Shown in pieces: positions 49,968 to 62,588 of a stretch of DNA of 64,000 bases; within the stretch, counting starts at the first letter, position 1; every line of letters begins with the position of its first letter. Source of the DNA: Petrolisthes cinctipes (lineage: Eukaryota; Arthropoda; Malacostraca; Decapoda; Porcellanidae); the NCBI GenBank assembly GCA_033782935.1, contig JAWQEG010000490.1, positions 1,270,001 to 1,334,000 on the forward strand. The letters are read 5' to 3'. The position numbers and the translations under genes are program-made. A model generated the notes under the pieces. The model was given only the letters and a program-made list of their open reading frames with translations, was not told where the DNA came from and ran no database searches.

Positions 49968-51971
49968 CGATTTTTAGCATGTTTTTAGCCTATATTTTGA
50001 AAATATTCTAGCACTGTGTAGGCATGTACAGATTGCTTCTGGGACCCCAAAATATTGATTTTTCGGGTGTTTTGAGCCTGAATTTGAGATATAAACGGGT
50101 ACAGAAGATTCATGAACATATTGACTTTGGGCATCTAAAATATCGATTTTCAGCATGTTTTGGGCCTGTATTTTAAAAATTCTCTAACACGGAGTAGGCA
50201 TGTACAGATCGCTTCTGGGACCCCAAAATATCGAATTTTCGGGTGTTTAGGGCCAGAATTTGAGATATAAACGGGTACAGAAGATGCATGCACATATCGA
50301 CTTTTGGGCACCTAAAAGATCGATTTTCAGTATGTTTTTGGCCTGTATTTTGAAAATACTCTATCACGGAGTAGGCATGTACAGATACCTTCTGGGACCT
50401 CTAAATATCGAATTTTCGGGTGTTTTGGGACTGAATTTGAGATATCGATTTTTTGGCACCTAAAATGTCGAGTTTTAGCATGTTTTTAGCCTATATTTTG
50501 AAAATATTCTAGCACTGTGTAGGCATGTACAGATTGCTTCTGGGACCCCAAAATATTGAATTTTCGGGTGTTTTGAGCCTGAATTTGAGATATAAACGGG
50601 TACAGAAGATACATGCACATATTGACTTTGGGCATCTAAAATATCGATTTTCAGCATGTTTTGGGCCTGTATTTTGAAAATACTCTAACACTGAGTAGGC
50701 ATGTACAGATTGCTTCTGGGACCCCAAAATATTGAATTTTCGGGTGTTTTGTGCCTGAATTTGAGATATAAACGGGTACTGAAGATGCATACACATATCG
50801 ACTTTTGTGCACCGAAAAGATCGATTTTCAGTATGTTTTGAGCATGTATTTTGAAAATACTCTAACACGGAGTAGGCATGTACAGATCGCTTCTGGGACC
50901 CCTAAATATCGAATTTTCGGGTGTTTTGGGACTGAATTTGAGATATCGACTTTTTGGCACCTAAAAGATCGATTTTTAGCATGTTTTTAGCCTATATTTT
51001 GAAAATATTCTAGCACTGAGTAGGCATGTACAGATTGCTTCTGGGACCCCAAAATATTGAATTTTCGGGTGTTTTGAGCCTGAGTTTGAGATATAAACGG
51101 GTACAGAAGATACATGCACATATTGACTTTGGGCACCAAAAATATCGATTTTCAGCATGTTTTGGGCCTGAATTTTGAAAATACTCTAACACGGAGTAGG
51201 CATGTACAGATCGCTTCTGGGACCCCAAAATATCGAATTTTCGGGTGTTTAGGGCCAGAATTTGAGATATAAACGGGTACAGAAGATGCATGCACATATC
51301 GACTTTTGGGCACCTAAAAGATCGATTTTCAGTATGTTTTTGGCCTGTATTTTGAAAATACTCTAACACGGAGTAGGCATGTACAGATACCTTCTGGGAC
51401 CTCTAAATATCGAATTTTCGGGTGTTTTGGGACTGAATTTGAGATATCGACTTTTTGGCACCTAAAATGTCGATTTTTAGCATGTTTTTAGCCTATATTT
51501 TGAAAATATTCTAGCACTGTGTAGGCATGTACAGATTGCTTCTGGGACCCCAAAATATTGATTTTTCGGGTGTTTTGAGCCTGAATTTGAGATATAAACG
51601 GGTACAGAAGATTCATGAACATATTGACTTTGGGCATCTAAAATATCGATTTTCAGCATGTTTTGGGCCTGTATTTTAAAAATTCTCTAACACGGAGTAG
51701 GCATGTACAGATCGCTTCTGGGACCCCAAAATATCGAATTTTCGGGTGTTTAGGGCCAGAATTTGAGATATAAACGGGTACAGAAGATGCATGCACATAT
51801 CGACTTTTGGGCACCTAAAAGATCGATTTTCAGTATGTTTTTGGCCTGTATTTTGAAAATACTCTATCACGGAGTAGGCATGTACAGATACCTTCTGGGA
51901 CCTCTAAATATCGAATTTTCGGGTGTTTTGGGACTGAATTTGAGATATCGATTTTTTGACACCTAAAATGT
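49968..51971 (+). repeat. Four regular trimers with a 1503-bp internal similarity
   Basis: B anchors are 49968, 50469, 50970 and 51471. Units 49968 and 51471 share GATTTTTCGGG, GATTCATGAACATATTG, TATTTTAAAAATTCTC and TCTATCACGG at 1503-bp offset over about 0.76 kb (49.69-50.46 and 51.19-51.96 kb). Confidence 0.9.
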
Positions 51972-52847
51972 CGATTTTTAGCATGTTTTTAGCCTATATT
52001 TTGAAAATATTTTAGCACTGTGTAGGCATGTACAGATTGCTTCTGGGACCCAAAATATTGAATTTTCGGGTGTTTTGAGCCTGAATTTGAGATATAAACG
52101 GGTACAGAAAATACATGCACATATTGACTTTGGGCATCTAAAATATCGATTTTCAGCATGTTTTGGGCCTGTATTTTGAAAATACTCTAACACTGAGTAG
52201 GCATGTACAGATTGCTTCTGGGACCCCAAAATATTGAATTTTCGGGTGTTTTGAGCCTGAATTTGAGATATAAACGGGTACAGAAGATACATGCACATAT
52301 TGACTTTGGGCACCTAAAAGATCGATTTTTAGCATGTTTTTAGCCTATATTTTGAAAATATTCTAGCACTGAGTAGGCATGTACAGATTGCTTCTGGGAC
52401 CCCAAAATATTGAATTTTCGGGTGTTTTGAGCCTGAATTTGAGATATAAACGGGTACAGAAGATACATGCACATATTGACTTTGGGCACCAAAAATATCG
52501 ATTTTCAGCATGTTTTGGGCCTGAATTTTGAAAATACTCTAACACGGAGTAGGCATGTACAGATCGCTTCTGGGACCCCAAAATATCGAATTTTCGGGTG
52601 TTTAGGGCCAGAATTTGAGATATAAACGGGTACAGAAGATGCATGCACATATCGACTTTTGGGCACCTAAAAGATCAATTTTCAGTATGTTTTTGGCCTG
52701 TATTTTGAAAATACTCTAACACGGAGTAGGCATGTACAGATACCTTCTGGGACCTCTAAATATCGAATTTTCGTTTGTTTTTAGACTGAATTTGAGATAT
52801 CGACTTTTTGGCACCTAAAATGTCGATTTTTAGCATGTTTTTAGCCT
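51867..52847 (+). repeat. Segment duplicated 4712 bp upstream, copy 2
   Basis: It carries the same CGTTTGTTTTTAGAC marker (near 52772). A private AGATCAATTTTCAG removes the CpG of the A2 anchor near 52675. After about 52850 the B at 52824 turns into C1-like sequence (GAAAATACTCTAACACTGAG), so the copy ends inside a chimeric monomer. Confidence 0.82.
51972..52322 (+). repeat. 351-bp dimer, copy of the unit at 47260
   Basis: It has the same structure (175-bp B2 plus 176-bp C1/B1 chimera at 52147, A omitted) at 4712-bp offset. The B has ATATTTTAGCAC where 47260 has ATATTATAGCAC. Confidence 0.88.
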
Positions 52848-54326
52848 ATATTTTGAAAATACTCTAACACTGAGTAGGCATGTACAGATTGCTTCTGGGA
52901 CCCCAAAATATTGAATTTTCGGGTGTTTTGAGCCTGAATTTGAGATATAAACGGGTACAGAAGATACATGCACATATTGACTTTGGGCATCTAAAATATC
53001 GATTTTCAGCATGTTTTGGGCCTGTATTTTGAAAATACTCTAACACTGAGTAGGCATGTACAGATTGCTTCTGGGACCCCAAAATATTGAATTTTCGGGT
53101 GTTTTGAGCCTGAATTTGAGATATAAACGGGTACTGAAGATGCATACACATATCGACTTTTGTGCACCTAAAAGATCGATTTTCAGTATGTTTTGAGCAT
53201 GTATTTTGAAAATACTCTAACACGGAGTAGGCATGTACAGATCGCTTCTGGGACCTCTAAATATCGAATTTTCGGGTGTTTTGGGACTGAATTTGAGATA
53301 TCGACTTTTTGGTACCTAAAAGATCGATTTTTAGCATGTTTTTAGCCTATATTTTGAAAATATTCTAGCACTGAGTAGGCATGTACAGATTGCTTCTGGG
53401 ACCCCAAAATATTGAATTTTCGGGTGTTTTGAGCCTGAATTTGAGATATAAACGGGTACAGAAGATACATGCACATATTGACTTTGGGCACCAAAAATAT
53501 CGATTTTCAGCATGTTTTGGGCCTGAATTTTGAAAATACTCTACCACGGAGTAGGCATGTACAGATCGCTTCTGGGACCCCAAAATATCGAGTTTTCGGG
53601 TGTTTAGGGCCAGAATTTGAGATATAAACGGGTACAGAAGATGCATGCACATATCGACTTTTGGGCACCTAAAAGATCGATTTTCAGTATGTTTTTGGCC
53701 TGTATTTTGAAAATACTCTAACACGGAGTAGGCATGTACAGATACCTTCTGGGACCTCTAAATATCGAATTTTCGGGTGTTTTGGGACTGAATTTGAGAT
53801 ATCGACTTTTTGGCACCTAAAATGTCGATTTTTAGCATGTTTTTAGCCTATATTTTGAAAATATTCTAGCACTGTGTAGGCATGTACAGATTGCTTTTGG
53901 GACCCCAAAATATTGAGTTTTCGGGTGTTTTGAGCCTGAATTTGAGATATAAACGGGTACAGAAAATACATGCACATATTGACTTTGGGCATGTAAAATA
54001 TCGATTTTCAGCATGTTTTGGGCCTGTATTTTGAAAATACTCTAACACTGAGTAGGCATGTACAGATTGCTTCTGGGACCCCAAAATATTGAATTTTCGG
54101 GTGTTTTGAGCCTGAATTTGAGATATAAACGGGTACTGAAGATGCATGCACATATCGACTTTTGTGCACCTAAAAGATCGATTTTCGGTATGTTTTGAGC
54201 ATGTATTTTGAAAATACTCTAACACGGAGTAGGCATGTACAGATAGCTTCTGGGACCCCTAAATATCGAATTTTCGGGTGTTTTGGGACTGAATTTGAGA
54301 TATCGACTTTTTGGCACCTAAAAGAT
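52323..54326 (+). repeat. Four regular trimers
   Basis: B anchors are 52323, 52824, 53325 and 53826 with 501-bp spacing. The B at 52824 is a B/C1/B2 mosaic. Private changes include GGTACCTAAAAG near 53313, CTCTACCACGG near 53541 and GGGCATGTAAAATA near 53991. Confidence 0.9.
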
Positions 54327-55002
54327 CGATTTGTAGCATGTTTTTAGCCTATATTTTGAAAATATTCTAGCAATGAGTAGGCATGTACAGATTGCTTCTG
54401 GGACCCCAAAATATTGAATTTTCGGGTGTTTTGAGCCTGAATTTGAGATATAAACGGGTACAGAAGATACATGCACATATTGACTTTGGGCACCAAAAAT
54501 ATCGATTTTCAGCATGTTTTGGGCCTGAATTTTGAAAATACTCTAACACGGAGTAGGCATGTACAGATCGCTTCTGGGACCCCAAAATATCGAATTTTCG
54601 GGTGTTTAGGGCCAGAATTTGAGATATAAACGGGTACAGAAGATGCATGCACATATCGACTTTGGGCACCAAAAATATCGATTTTCAGCATGTTTTGGGC
54701 CTGAATTTTGAAAATACTCTAACACGGAGTAGGCATGTACAGATCGCTTCTGGGACCCCAAAATATCGAATTTTCGGGTGTTTAGGGCCAGAATTTGAGA
54801 TATAAACGGGTACAGAAGATGCATGCACATATCGACTTTTGGGCACCTAAAAGATCGATTTTCAGTATGTTTTTGGCCTGTATTTTGAAAATACTCTAAC
54901 ACGGAGTAGGCATGTACAGATACCTTCTGGGACCTCTAAATATCGAATTTTAGGGTGTTTTGGGACTGAATTGAGATCTCGATTTTTTGACACCTAAAAT
55001 GT
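54327..55002 (+). repeat. 676-bp tetramer with two successive C2 monomers
   Basis: Monomers start at 54327 (B1, CGATTTGTAG anchor), 54503 (C2 with a B1-like end, 176 bp), 54679 (C2) and 54856 (A2, 147 bp with one base lost in GAATTGAGATCTCG). The two C2 bodies look identical by eye, so this is a recent single-monomer duplication. Confidence 0.88.
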
Positions 55003-55503
55003 CGATTTTTAGCATGTTTTTAGCCTATATTTTGAAAATATTATAGCACTGTGTTGGCATGTACAGATTGCTTCTGGGACACCAAAATATTGATTTTTCG
55101 GGTGTTTTGAGCCTGAATTTGAGATATAAACGGGTACAGAAGATACATGCACATATTGACTTTGGGCACCAAAAATATCGATTTTCAGCATGTTTTGGGC
55201 CTGTATTTTGAAAATACTCTAACACGGAGTAAGCATGTACAGATCGCTTCTGGGACCCCAAAATATCGAATTTTCGGGTGTTTAGGGCCAGAATTTGAGA
55301 TATAAACGGGTACAGAAGATGCATGCACATATCGACTTTTGGGCACCTAAAAGATCGATTTTCAGTATGTTTTTGGCCTGTATTTTGAAAATACTCTATC
55401 ACGGAGTAGGCATATACAGATACCTTCTGGGACCTCTAAATATCGAATTTTCGGGTGTTTTGGGACTGAATTTGAGATATCGATTTTTTGGCACCTAAAA
55501 TGT
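55003..55503 (+). repeat. Single regular trimer
   Basis: A 501-bp unit with private CACTGTGTTGGCATG, GGGACACC and GTAAGCATG, ending in an A2 with TCTATCACGG and CATATACAG. Confidence 0.9.
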
Positions 55504-55828
55504 CGAGTTTTAGCATGTTTTTAGCCTATATTTTGAAAATATTCTAGCACTGTGTAGGCATGTACAGATTGCTTCTGGGACCCCAAAATATTGATTTTTC
55601 GGGTGTTTTGAGCCTGAATTTGAGATATAAACGGGTACAGAAGATGCATGCACATATCGACTTTTGGGCACCTAAAAGATCGATTTTCAGTATGTTTTTG
55701 GCCTGTATTTTGAAAATACTCTAACACGGAGTAGGCATGTACAGATACCTTCTGGGACCTCTAAATATCGAATTTTCGGGTGTTTTGGGACTGAATTTGA
55801 GATATCGATTTTTTGACACCTAAAATGT
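55504..55828 (+). repeat. 325-bp dimer (B2/C2 chimera + A2)
   Basis: Unlike the other 325-bp units, this chimera takes its 3' half from C2 (GGTACAGAAGATGCATGC, TTTTGGGCACC), so it is an independent event. A2 follows at 55681. Confidence 0.87.
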
Positions 55829-58800
55829 CGATTTTTAGCATGTTTTTAGCCTATATTTTGAAAATATTATAGCACTGTGTAGGCATGTACAGATTGCTTC
55901 TGGGACCCAAAATATTGAATTTTCGGGTGTTTTGAGCCTGAATTTGAGATATAAACGGGTACAGAAGATACATGCACATATTGACTTTGGGCATCTAAAA
56001 TATCGATTTTCAGCATGTTTTGGGCCTGAATTTTGAAAATACTCTAACACGAAGTAGGCATGTACAGATCGCTTCTGGGACCCCAAAATTTCGAATTTTC
56101 GGGTGTTTAGGGCCAGAATTTGAGATATAAACGGGTAAAGAAGATGCATGCACATATCGACTTTTGGGCACCTAAAAGATCGATTTTCAGTATGTTTTTG
56201 GCCTGTATTTTGAAAATACTATAACACGGAGTAGGCATGTACAGATACCTTCTGGGACCTCTAAATATCGAATTTTCGGGTGTTTTGGGACTGAATTTGA
56301 GATATCGACTTTTTGGCTCCTAAAATGTCGATTTTTAGCATGTTTTTAGCCTATATTTTGAAAATATTCTAGCACTGTGTAGGCATGTACAGATTGCTTC
56401 TGGGACCCCAAAATATTGATTTTTCGGGTGTTTTGAGCCTGAATTTGAGATATAAACGGGTACAGAAGATACATGCACATATTGACTTTGGGCATCTAAA
56501 ATATCGATTTTCAGCATGTTTTGGGACTGTATTTTGAAAATACTCTAACACTGAGTAGGCATGTACAGATTGCTTCTGGGACCCCAAAATATTGAATTTT
56601 CGGGTGTTTTGAGCCTGAATTTGAGATATAAACGGGTATTGAAGATGCATGCACATATCGACTTTTGTGCACCTAAAAGATCGATTTTCAGTATGTTTTG
56701 AGCATGTATTTTGAAAATACTCTAACACGGAGTAGGCATGTACAGATCGCTTCTGGGACCCCTAAATATCGAATTTTCGGGTGTTTTGGGACTGAATTTG
56801 AGATATCGACTTTTTGGCACCTAAAAGATCGATTTTTAGCATGTTTTTAGCCTATATTTTGAAAATATTCTAGCAATGAGTAGGCATGTACAGATTGCTT
56901 CTGGGACCCCAAAATATTGATTTTTCGGGTGTTTTGAGCCTGAATTTGAGATATAAACGGGTACAGAAGATACATGCACATATTGACTTTGGGCACCAAA
57001 AATATCGATTTTCAGCATGTTTTGGGCCTGAATTTTGAAAATACTCTAACTCGGAGTAGGCATGTACAGATCGCTTCTGGGACCCCAAAATATCGAATTT
57101 TCGGGTGTTTAGGGCCAGAATTTGAGATATAAACGGGTACAGAAGATGCATGCACATATCGACTTTTGGGCACCTAAAAGATCGATTTTCAGTATGTTTT
57201 TGGCCTGTATTTTGAAAATACTCTATCACGGAGTAGGCATGTACAGATACCTTCTGGGACCTCTAAATATCGAATTTTCGGGTGTTTTGGGACTGAATTT
57301 GAGATATCGATTTTTTGGCACCTAAAATGTCGAGTTTTAGCATATTTTTAGCCTATATTTTGAAAATATTCTAGCACTGTGTAGGCATGTACAGATTGCT
57401 TCTGGGACCCCAAAATATTGAATTTTCGGGTGTTTTGAGCCTGAATTTGAGATATAAACGGGTACAGAAGATACATGCACATATTGACTTTGGGCATCTA
57501 AAATATCGATTTTCAGCATGTTTTGGGCCTGTATTTTGAAAATACTCTAACACTGAGTAGGCATGTACAGATTGCTTCTGGGACCCCAAAATATAGAATT
57601 TTCGGGTGTTTTGAGCCTGAATTTGAGATATAAACGGGTATTGAAGATGCATGCACATATCGACTTTTGTGCACCTAAAAGATCGATTTTCAGTATGTTT
57701 TGAGCATGTATTTTGAAAATACTCTAACACGGAGTAGGCATGTACAGATCGCTTCTGGGACCCCTAAATATCGAATTTTCGGGTGTTTTGGGACTGAATT
57801 TGAGATATCGACTTTTTTGCACCTAAAAGATCGATTTTTAGCATGTTTTTAGGCTATATTTTGAAAATATTCTAGCAATGAGTAGGCATGTACAGATTGC
57901 TTCTGGGACCCCAAAATATTGATTTTTCGGGTGTTTTGAGCCTGAATTTGAGATATAAACGGGTACAGAAGATACATGCACATATTGACTTTGGGCACCA
58001 AAAATATCGATTTTCAGCATGTTTTGGGCCTGAATTTTGAAAATACTCTAACACGGAGTAGGCATGTACAGATCGCTTCTGGGACCCCAAAATATCGAAT
58101 TTTCGGGTGTTTAGGGCCAGAATTTGAGATATAAACGGGTACAGGAGATGCATGCACATATCGACTTTTGGGCACCTAAAAGATCGATTTTCAGTATGTT
58201 TTTGGCCTGTATTTTGAAAATACTCTATCACGGAGTAGGCATGTACAGATACCTTCTGGGACCTCTAAATATCGAATTTTCGGGTGTTTTGGGACTGAAT
58301 TTGAGATATCGATTTTTTGGCACCTAAAATGTCGAGTTTTAGCATGTTTTTAGCCTATATTTTGAAAATATTATAGCACTGTGTAGGCATGTACAGATTG
58401 CTTCTGGGACCCCAAAATATTGAATTTTCGGGTGTTTTGAGCCTGAATTTGAGATATAAACGGGTACAGAAGATACATGCACATATTGACTTTGGGTATC
58501 TAAAATATCGATTTTCAGCATGTTTTGGGCCTGTATTTTGAAAATACTCTAACACTGAGTAGGCATGTACAGATTGCTTCTGGGACCCCAAAATATTGAA
58601 TTTTCGGGTGTTTTGAGCCTGAATTTGAGATATAAACGGGTATTGAAGATGCATGCACATATCGACTTTTGTGCACCTAAAAGATCGATTTTCAGTATAT
58701 TTTGAGCATGTATTTTGAAAATACTCTAACACGGAGTAGGCATGTACAGATCGCTTCTGGTACCCCTAAATATAGAATTTTCGGGTGTTTTGGGACTGAA

Positions 58801-59334
58801 TTTGAGATATCGACTTTTTGGCACCTAAAAGATCGATTTTTAGCATGTTTTTAGCCTATATTTTGAAAATATTCTAGCAATGAGTAGGCATGTACAGATT
58901 GCTTCTGGGACCCCAAAATATTGAATTTTCGGGTGTTTTGAGCCTGAATTTGAGATATAAACGGGTACAGAAGATACATGTACATATTGACTTTGGGCAC
59001 CAAAAATATCGATTTTCAGCATGTTTTGGGCCTGTATTTTGAAAATACTCTAACACGGAGTAGGCATGTACAGATCGCTTCTGGGACCCCAAAATATCGA
59101 ATTTTCGGGTGTTTAGGGCCAGAATTTGAGATATAAACGGGTACAGAAGATGCATGCACATATCGACTTTTGGGCACCTAAAAGATCGATTTTCAGTATG
59201 TTTTTGGCCTGTATTTGGAAAATACTCTATCACGGAGTAGGCATGTACAGATACCTTCTGGGACCTCTAAATATCGAATTTTCGGGTGTTTTGGGACTGA
59301 ATTTGAAATATCGATTTTTTGGCACCTAAAATGT
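55829..59334 (+). repeat. Run of seven trimers with near-perfect B2/B1 alternation
   Basis: B anchors are 55829 (500 bp), then 56329, 56830, 57331, 57832, 58333 and 58834 at 501 bp. B1 copies share TAGCAATGAG and A2 copies share TCTATCACGG followed by CGAGTTTTAG, so the 1002-bp hexamer is being homogenised as a unit here. Confidence 0.92.
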
Positions 59335-60260
59335 CGAGTTTTAGCAAGTTTTTAGCCTATATTTTGAAAATATTCTAGCACTGTGTAGGCATGTACAGAT
59401 TGCTTCTGGGACCCCAAAATATTGAATTTTCGGGTGTTTTGAGCCTGAATTTGAGATATAAACGGGTACAGAAGATACATGCACATATTGACTTTGGGCA
59501 TCTAAAATATCGATTTTCAGCATGTTTTGGGCCTGTATTTTGAAAATACTCTAACACTGAGTAGGCATGTACAGATACCTTCTGGGACCTCTAAATATCG
59601 AATTTTCGGGTGTTTTGGGACTGAATTTGAGATATCGATTTTTTGGCACCTAAAATGTCGAGTTTTAGCATGTTTTTAGCCTATATTTTGAAAATATTCT
59701 AGCACTGTGTAGGCATGTACAGATTGCTTCTGGGACCCCAAAATATTGAATTTTCGGGTGTTTTGAGCCTGAATTTGAGATATAAACGGGTACAGAAGAT
59801 ACATGCACAAATTGACTTTGGGCATCTAAAATATCGATTTTCAGCATGTTTTGAGCCTGTATTTTGAAAATACTCTAACACTGAGTAGGCATGTACAGAT
59901 TGCTTCAGGGACCCCAAAATATTGAATTTTCGGGTGTTTTGAGCCTGAATTTGAGATATAAACGGGTACTGAAGATGCATGCACATATCGACTTTTGTGC
60001 ACCTAAAAGATCGATTTTCAGTATGTTTTGATCATGTATTTTGAAAATACTCTAACACGGAGTAGGCATGTACAGATCGCTTCTGGGACCCCTAAATATC
60101 GAATTTTCGGGTGTTTTGGGACTGAATTTGAGATATCGACTTTTTTGCACCTAAAAGATCGATTTTTAGCATGTTTTTAGCCTATATTTTGAAAATATTC
60201 TAGCAATGAGTAGGCATGTACAGATTGCTTCTGGGACCCCAAAATATTGAATTTTCGGGT
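57933..60260 (+). repeat. Copy 1 of a 2328-bp tandem duplication
   Basis: It matches the next 2328 bp, sharing ACAGGAGATGC, GGGTATCTAAAATA (first instance), CAGTATATTTTGAGC, CTTCTGGTACCCC, TATAGAATTTTCGGG, ACATGTACATATTG, GTATTTGGAAAATAC, AGCAAGTTTTTAGCC and CACAAATTGAC in order. Boundaries are approximate. Confidence 0.88.
59335..59658 (+). repeat. 324-bp dimer: B2 plus C1/A2 chimera
   Basis: A B2 with GCAAGTTTTTAGCC is followed at 59511 by a 148-bp monomer that starts as C1 (CACTGAGTAGG) and ends as A2 (CAGATACCTTCTGGGACCTC). The switch lies in GAGTAGGCATGTACAGAT. Confidence 0.88.
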
Positions 60261-61662
60261 GTTTTGAGCCTGAATTTGAGATATAAACGGGTACAGAAGA
60301 TACATGCACATATTGACTTTGGGCACCAAAAATATCGATTTTCAGCATGTTTTGGGCCTGAATTTTGAAAATACTCTAACACGGAGTAGGCATGTACAGA
60401 TCGCTTCTGGGACCCCAAAATATCGAATTTTCGGGTGTTTAGGGCCAGAATTTGAGATATAAACGGGTACAGGAGATGCATGCACATATCGACTTTTGGG
60501 CACCTAAAAGATCGATTTTCAGTATGTTTTTGGCCTGTATTTTGAAAATACTCTATCACGGAGTAGGCATGTACAGATACCTTCTGGGACCTCTAAATAT
60601 CGAATTTTCGGGTGTTTTGGGACTGAATTTGAGATATCGATTTTTTGGCACCTAAAATGTCGAGTTTTAGCATGTTTTTAGCCTATATTTTGAAAATATT
60701 ATAGCACTGTGTAGGCATGTACAGATTGCTTCTGGGACCCCAAAATATTGAATTTTCGGGTGTTTTGAGCCTGAATTTGAGATATAAACGGGTACAGAAG
60801 ATACATGCACATATTGACTTTGGGTATCTAAAATATCGATTTTCAGCATGTTTTGGGCCTGTATTTTGAAAATACTCTAACACTGAGTAGGCATGTACAG
60901 ATTGCTTCTGGGACCCCAAAATATTGAATTTTCGGGTGTTTTGAGCCTGAATTTGAGATATAAACGGGTATTGAAGATGCATGCACATATCGACTTTTGT
61001 GCACCTAAAAGATCGATTTTCAGTATATTTTGAGCATGTATTTTGAAAATACTCTAACACGGAGTAGGCATGTACAGATCGCTTCTGGTACCCCTAAATA
61101 TAGAATTTTCGGGTGTTTTGGGACTGAATTTGAGATATCGACTTTTTGGCACCTAAAAGATCGATTTTTAGCATGTTTTTAGCCTATATTTTGAAAATAT
61201 TCTAGCAATGAGTAGGCATGTACAGATTGCTTCTGGGACCCCAAAATATTGAATTTTCGGGTGTTTTGAGCCTGAATTTGAGATATAAACGGGTACAGAA
61301 GATACATGTACATATTGACTTTGGGCACCAAAAATATCGATTTTCAGCATGTTTTGGGCCTGTATTTTGAAAATACTCTAACACGGAGTAGGCATGTACA
61401 GATCGCTTCTGGGACCCCAAAATATCGAATTTTCGGGTGTTTAGGGCCAGAATTTGAGATATAAACGGGTACAGAAGATGCATGCACATATCGACTTTTG
61501 GGCACCTAAAAGATCGATTTTCAGTATGTTTTTGGCCTGTATTTGGAAAATACTCTATCACGGAGTAGGCATGTACAGATACCTTCTGGGACCTCTAAAT
61601 ATCGAATTTTCGGGTGTTTTGGGACTGAATTTGAAATATCGATTTTTTGGCACCTAAAATGT
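59659..61662 (+). repeat. Four regular trimers
   Basis: B anchors are 59659, 60160, 60661 and 61162 with exact 501-bp spacing and B2/B1 alternation. Confidence 0.92.
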
Positions 61663-62588
61663 CGAGTTTTAGCAAGTTTTTAGCCTATATTTTGAAAATA
61701 TTCTAGCACTGTGTAGGCATGTACAGATTGCTTCTGGGACCCCAAAATATTGAATTTTCGGGTGTTTTGAGCCTGAATTTGAGATATAAACGGGTACAGA
61801 AGATACATGCACATATTGACTTTGGGTATCTAAAATATCGATTTTCAGCATGTTTTGGGCCTGTATTTTGAAAATACTCTAACACTGAGTAGGCATGTAC
61901 AGATACCTTCTGGGACCTCTAAATATCGAATTTTCGGGTGTTTTGGGACTGAATTTGAGATATCGATTTTTTGGCACCTAAAATGTCGAGTTTTAGCATG
62001 TTTTTAGCCTATATTTTGAAAATATTCTAGCACTGTGTAGGCATGTACAGATTGCTTCTGGGACCCCAAAATATTGAATTTTCGGGTGTTTTGAGCCTGA
62101 ATTTGAGATATAAACGGGTACAGAAGATACATGCACAAATTGACTTTGGGCATCTAAAATATCGATTTTCAGCATGTTTTGAGCCTGTATTTTGAAAATA
62201 CTCTAACACTGAGTAGGCATGTACAGATTGCTTCAGGGACCCCAAAATATTGAATTTTCGGGTGTTTTGAGCCTGAATTTGAGATATAAACGGGTACTGA
62301 AGATGCATGCACATATCGACTTTTGTGCACCTAAAAGATCGATTTTCAGTATGTTTTGATCATGTATTTTGAAAATACTCTAACACGGAGTAGGCATGTA
62401 CAGATCGCTTCTGGGACCCCTAAATATCGAATTTTCGGGTGTTTTGGGACTGAATTTGAGATATCGACTTTTTGGCACCTAAAAGATCGATTTTTAGCAT
62501 GTTTTTAGCCTATATTTTGAAAATATTCTAGCAATGAGTAGGCATGTACAGATTGCTTCTGGGACCCCAAAATATTGAATTTTCGGGT
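60261..62588 (+). repeat. Copy 2 of the 2328-bp tandem duplication
   Basis: A few differences from copy 1 were seen, for example GGGTATCTAAAATA near 61828 where copy 1 has GGGCATCTAAAATA near 59500. Single mismatches near 60138/62466 and 60355/62683 mark the fading edge of homology. Confidence 0.88.
61663..61986 (+). repeat. 324-bp dimer, copy of the unit at 59335
   Basis: It has the same structure and GCAAGTTTTTAGCC marker at 2328-bp offset. Confidence 0.88.

Noticed and set aside
60452..60655. Plus-strand 67-codon frames that recur at A2 monomers with TCTATCACGG
   Set aside because: They are opened by one base change (TCTAACACGG to TCTATCACGG removes a stop) and are copied with the HOR. 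No start context or coding signature is visible.
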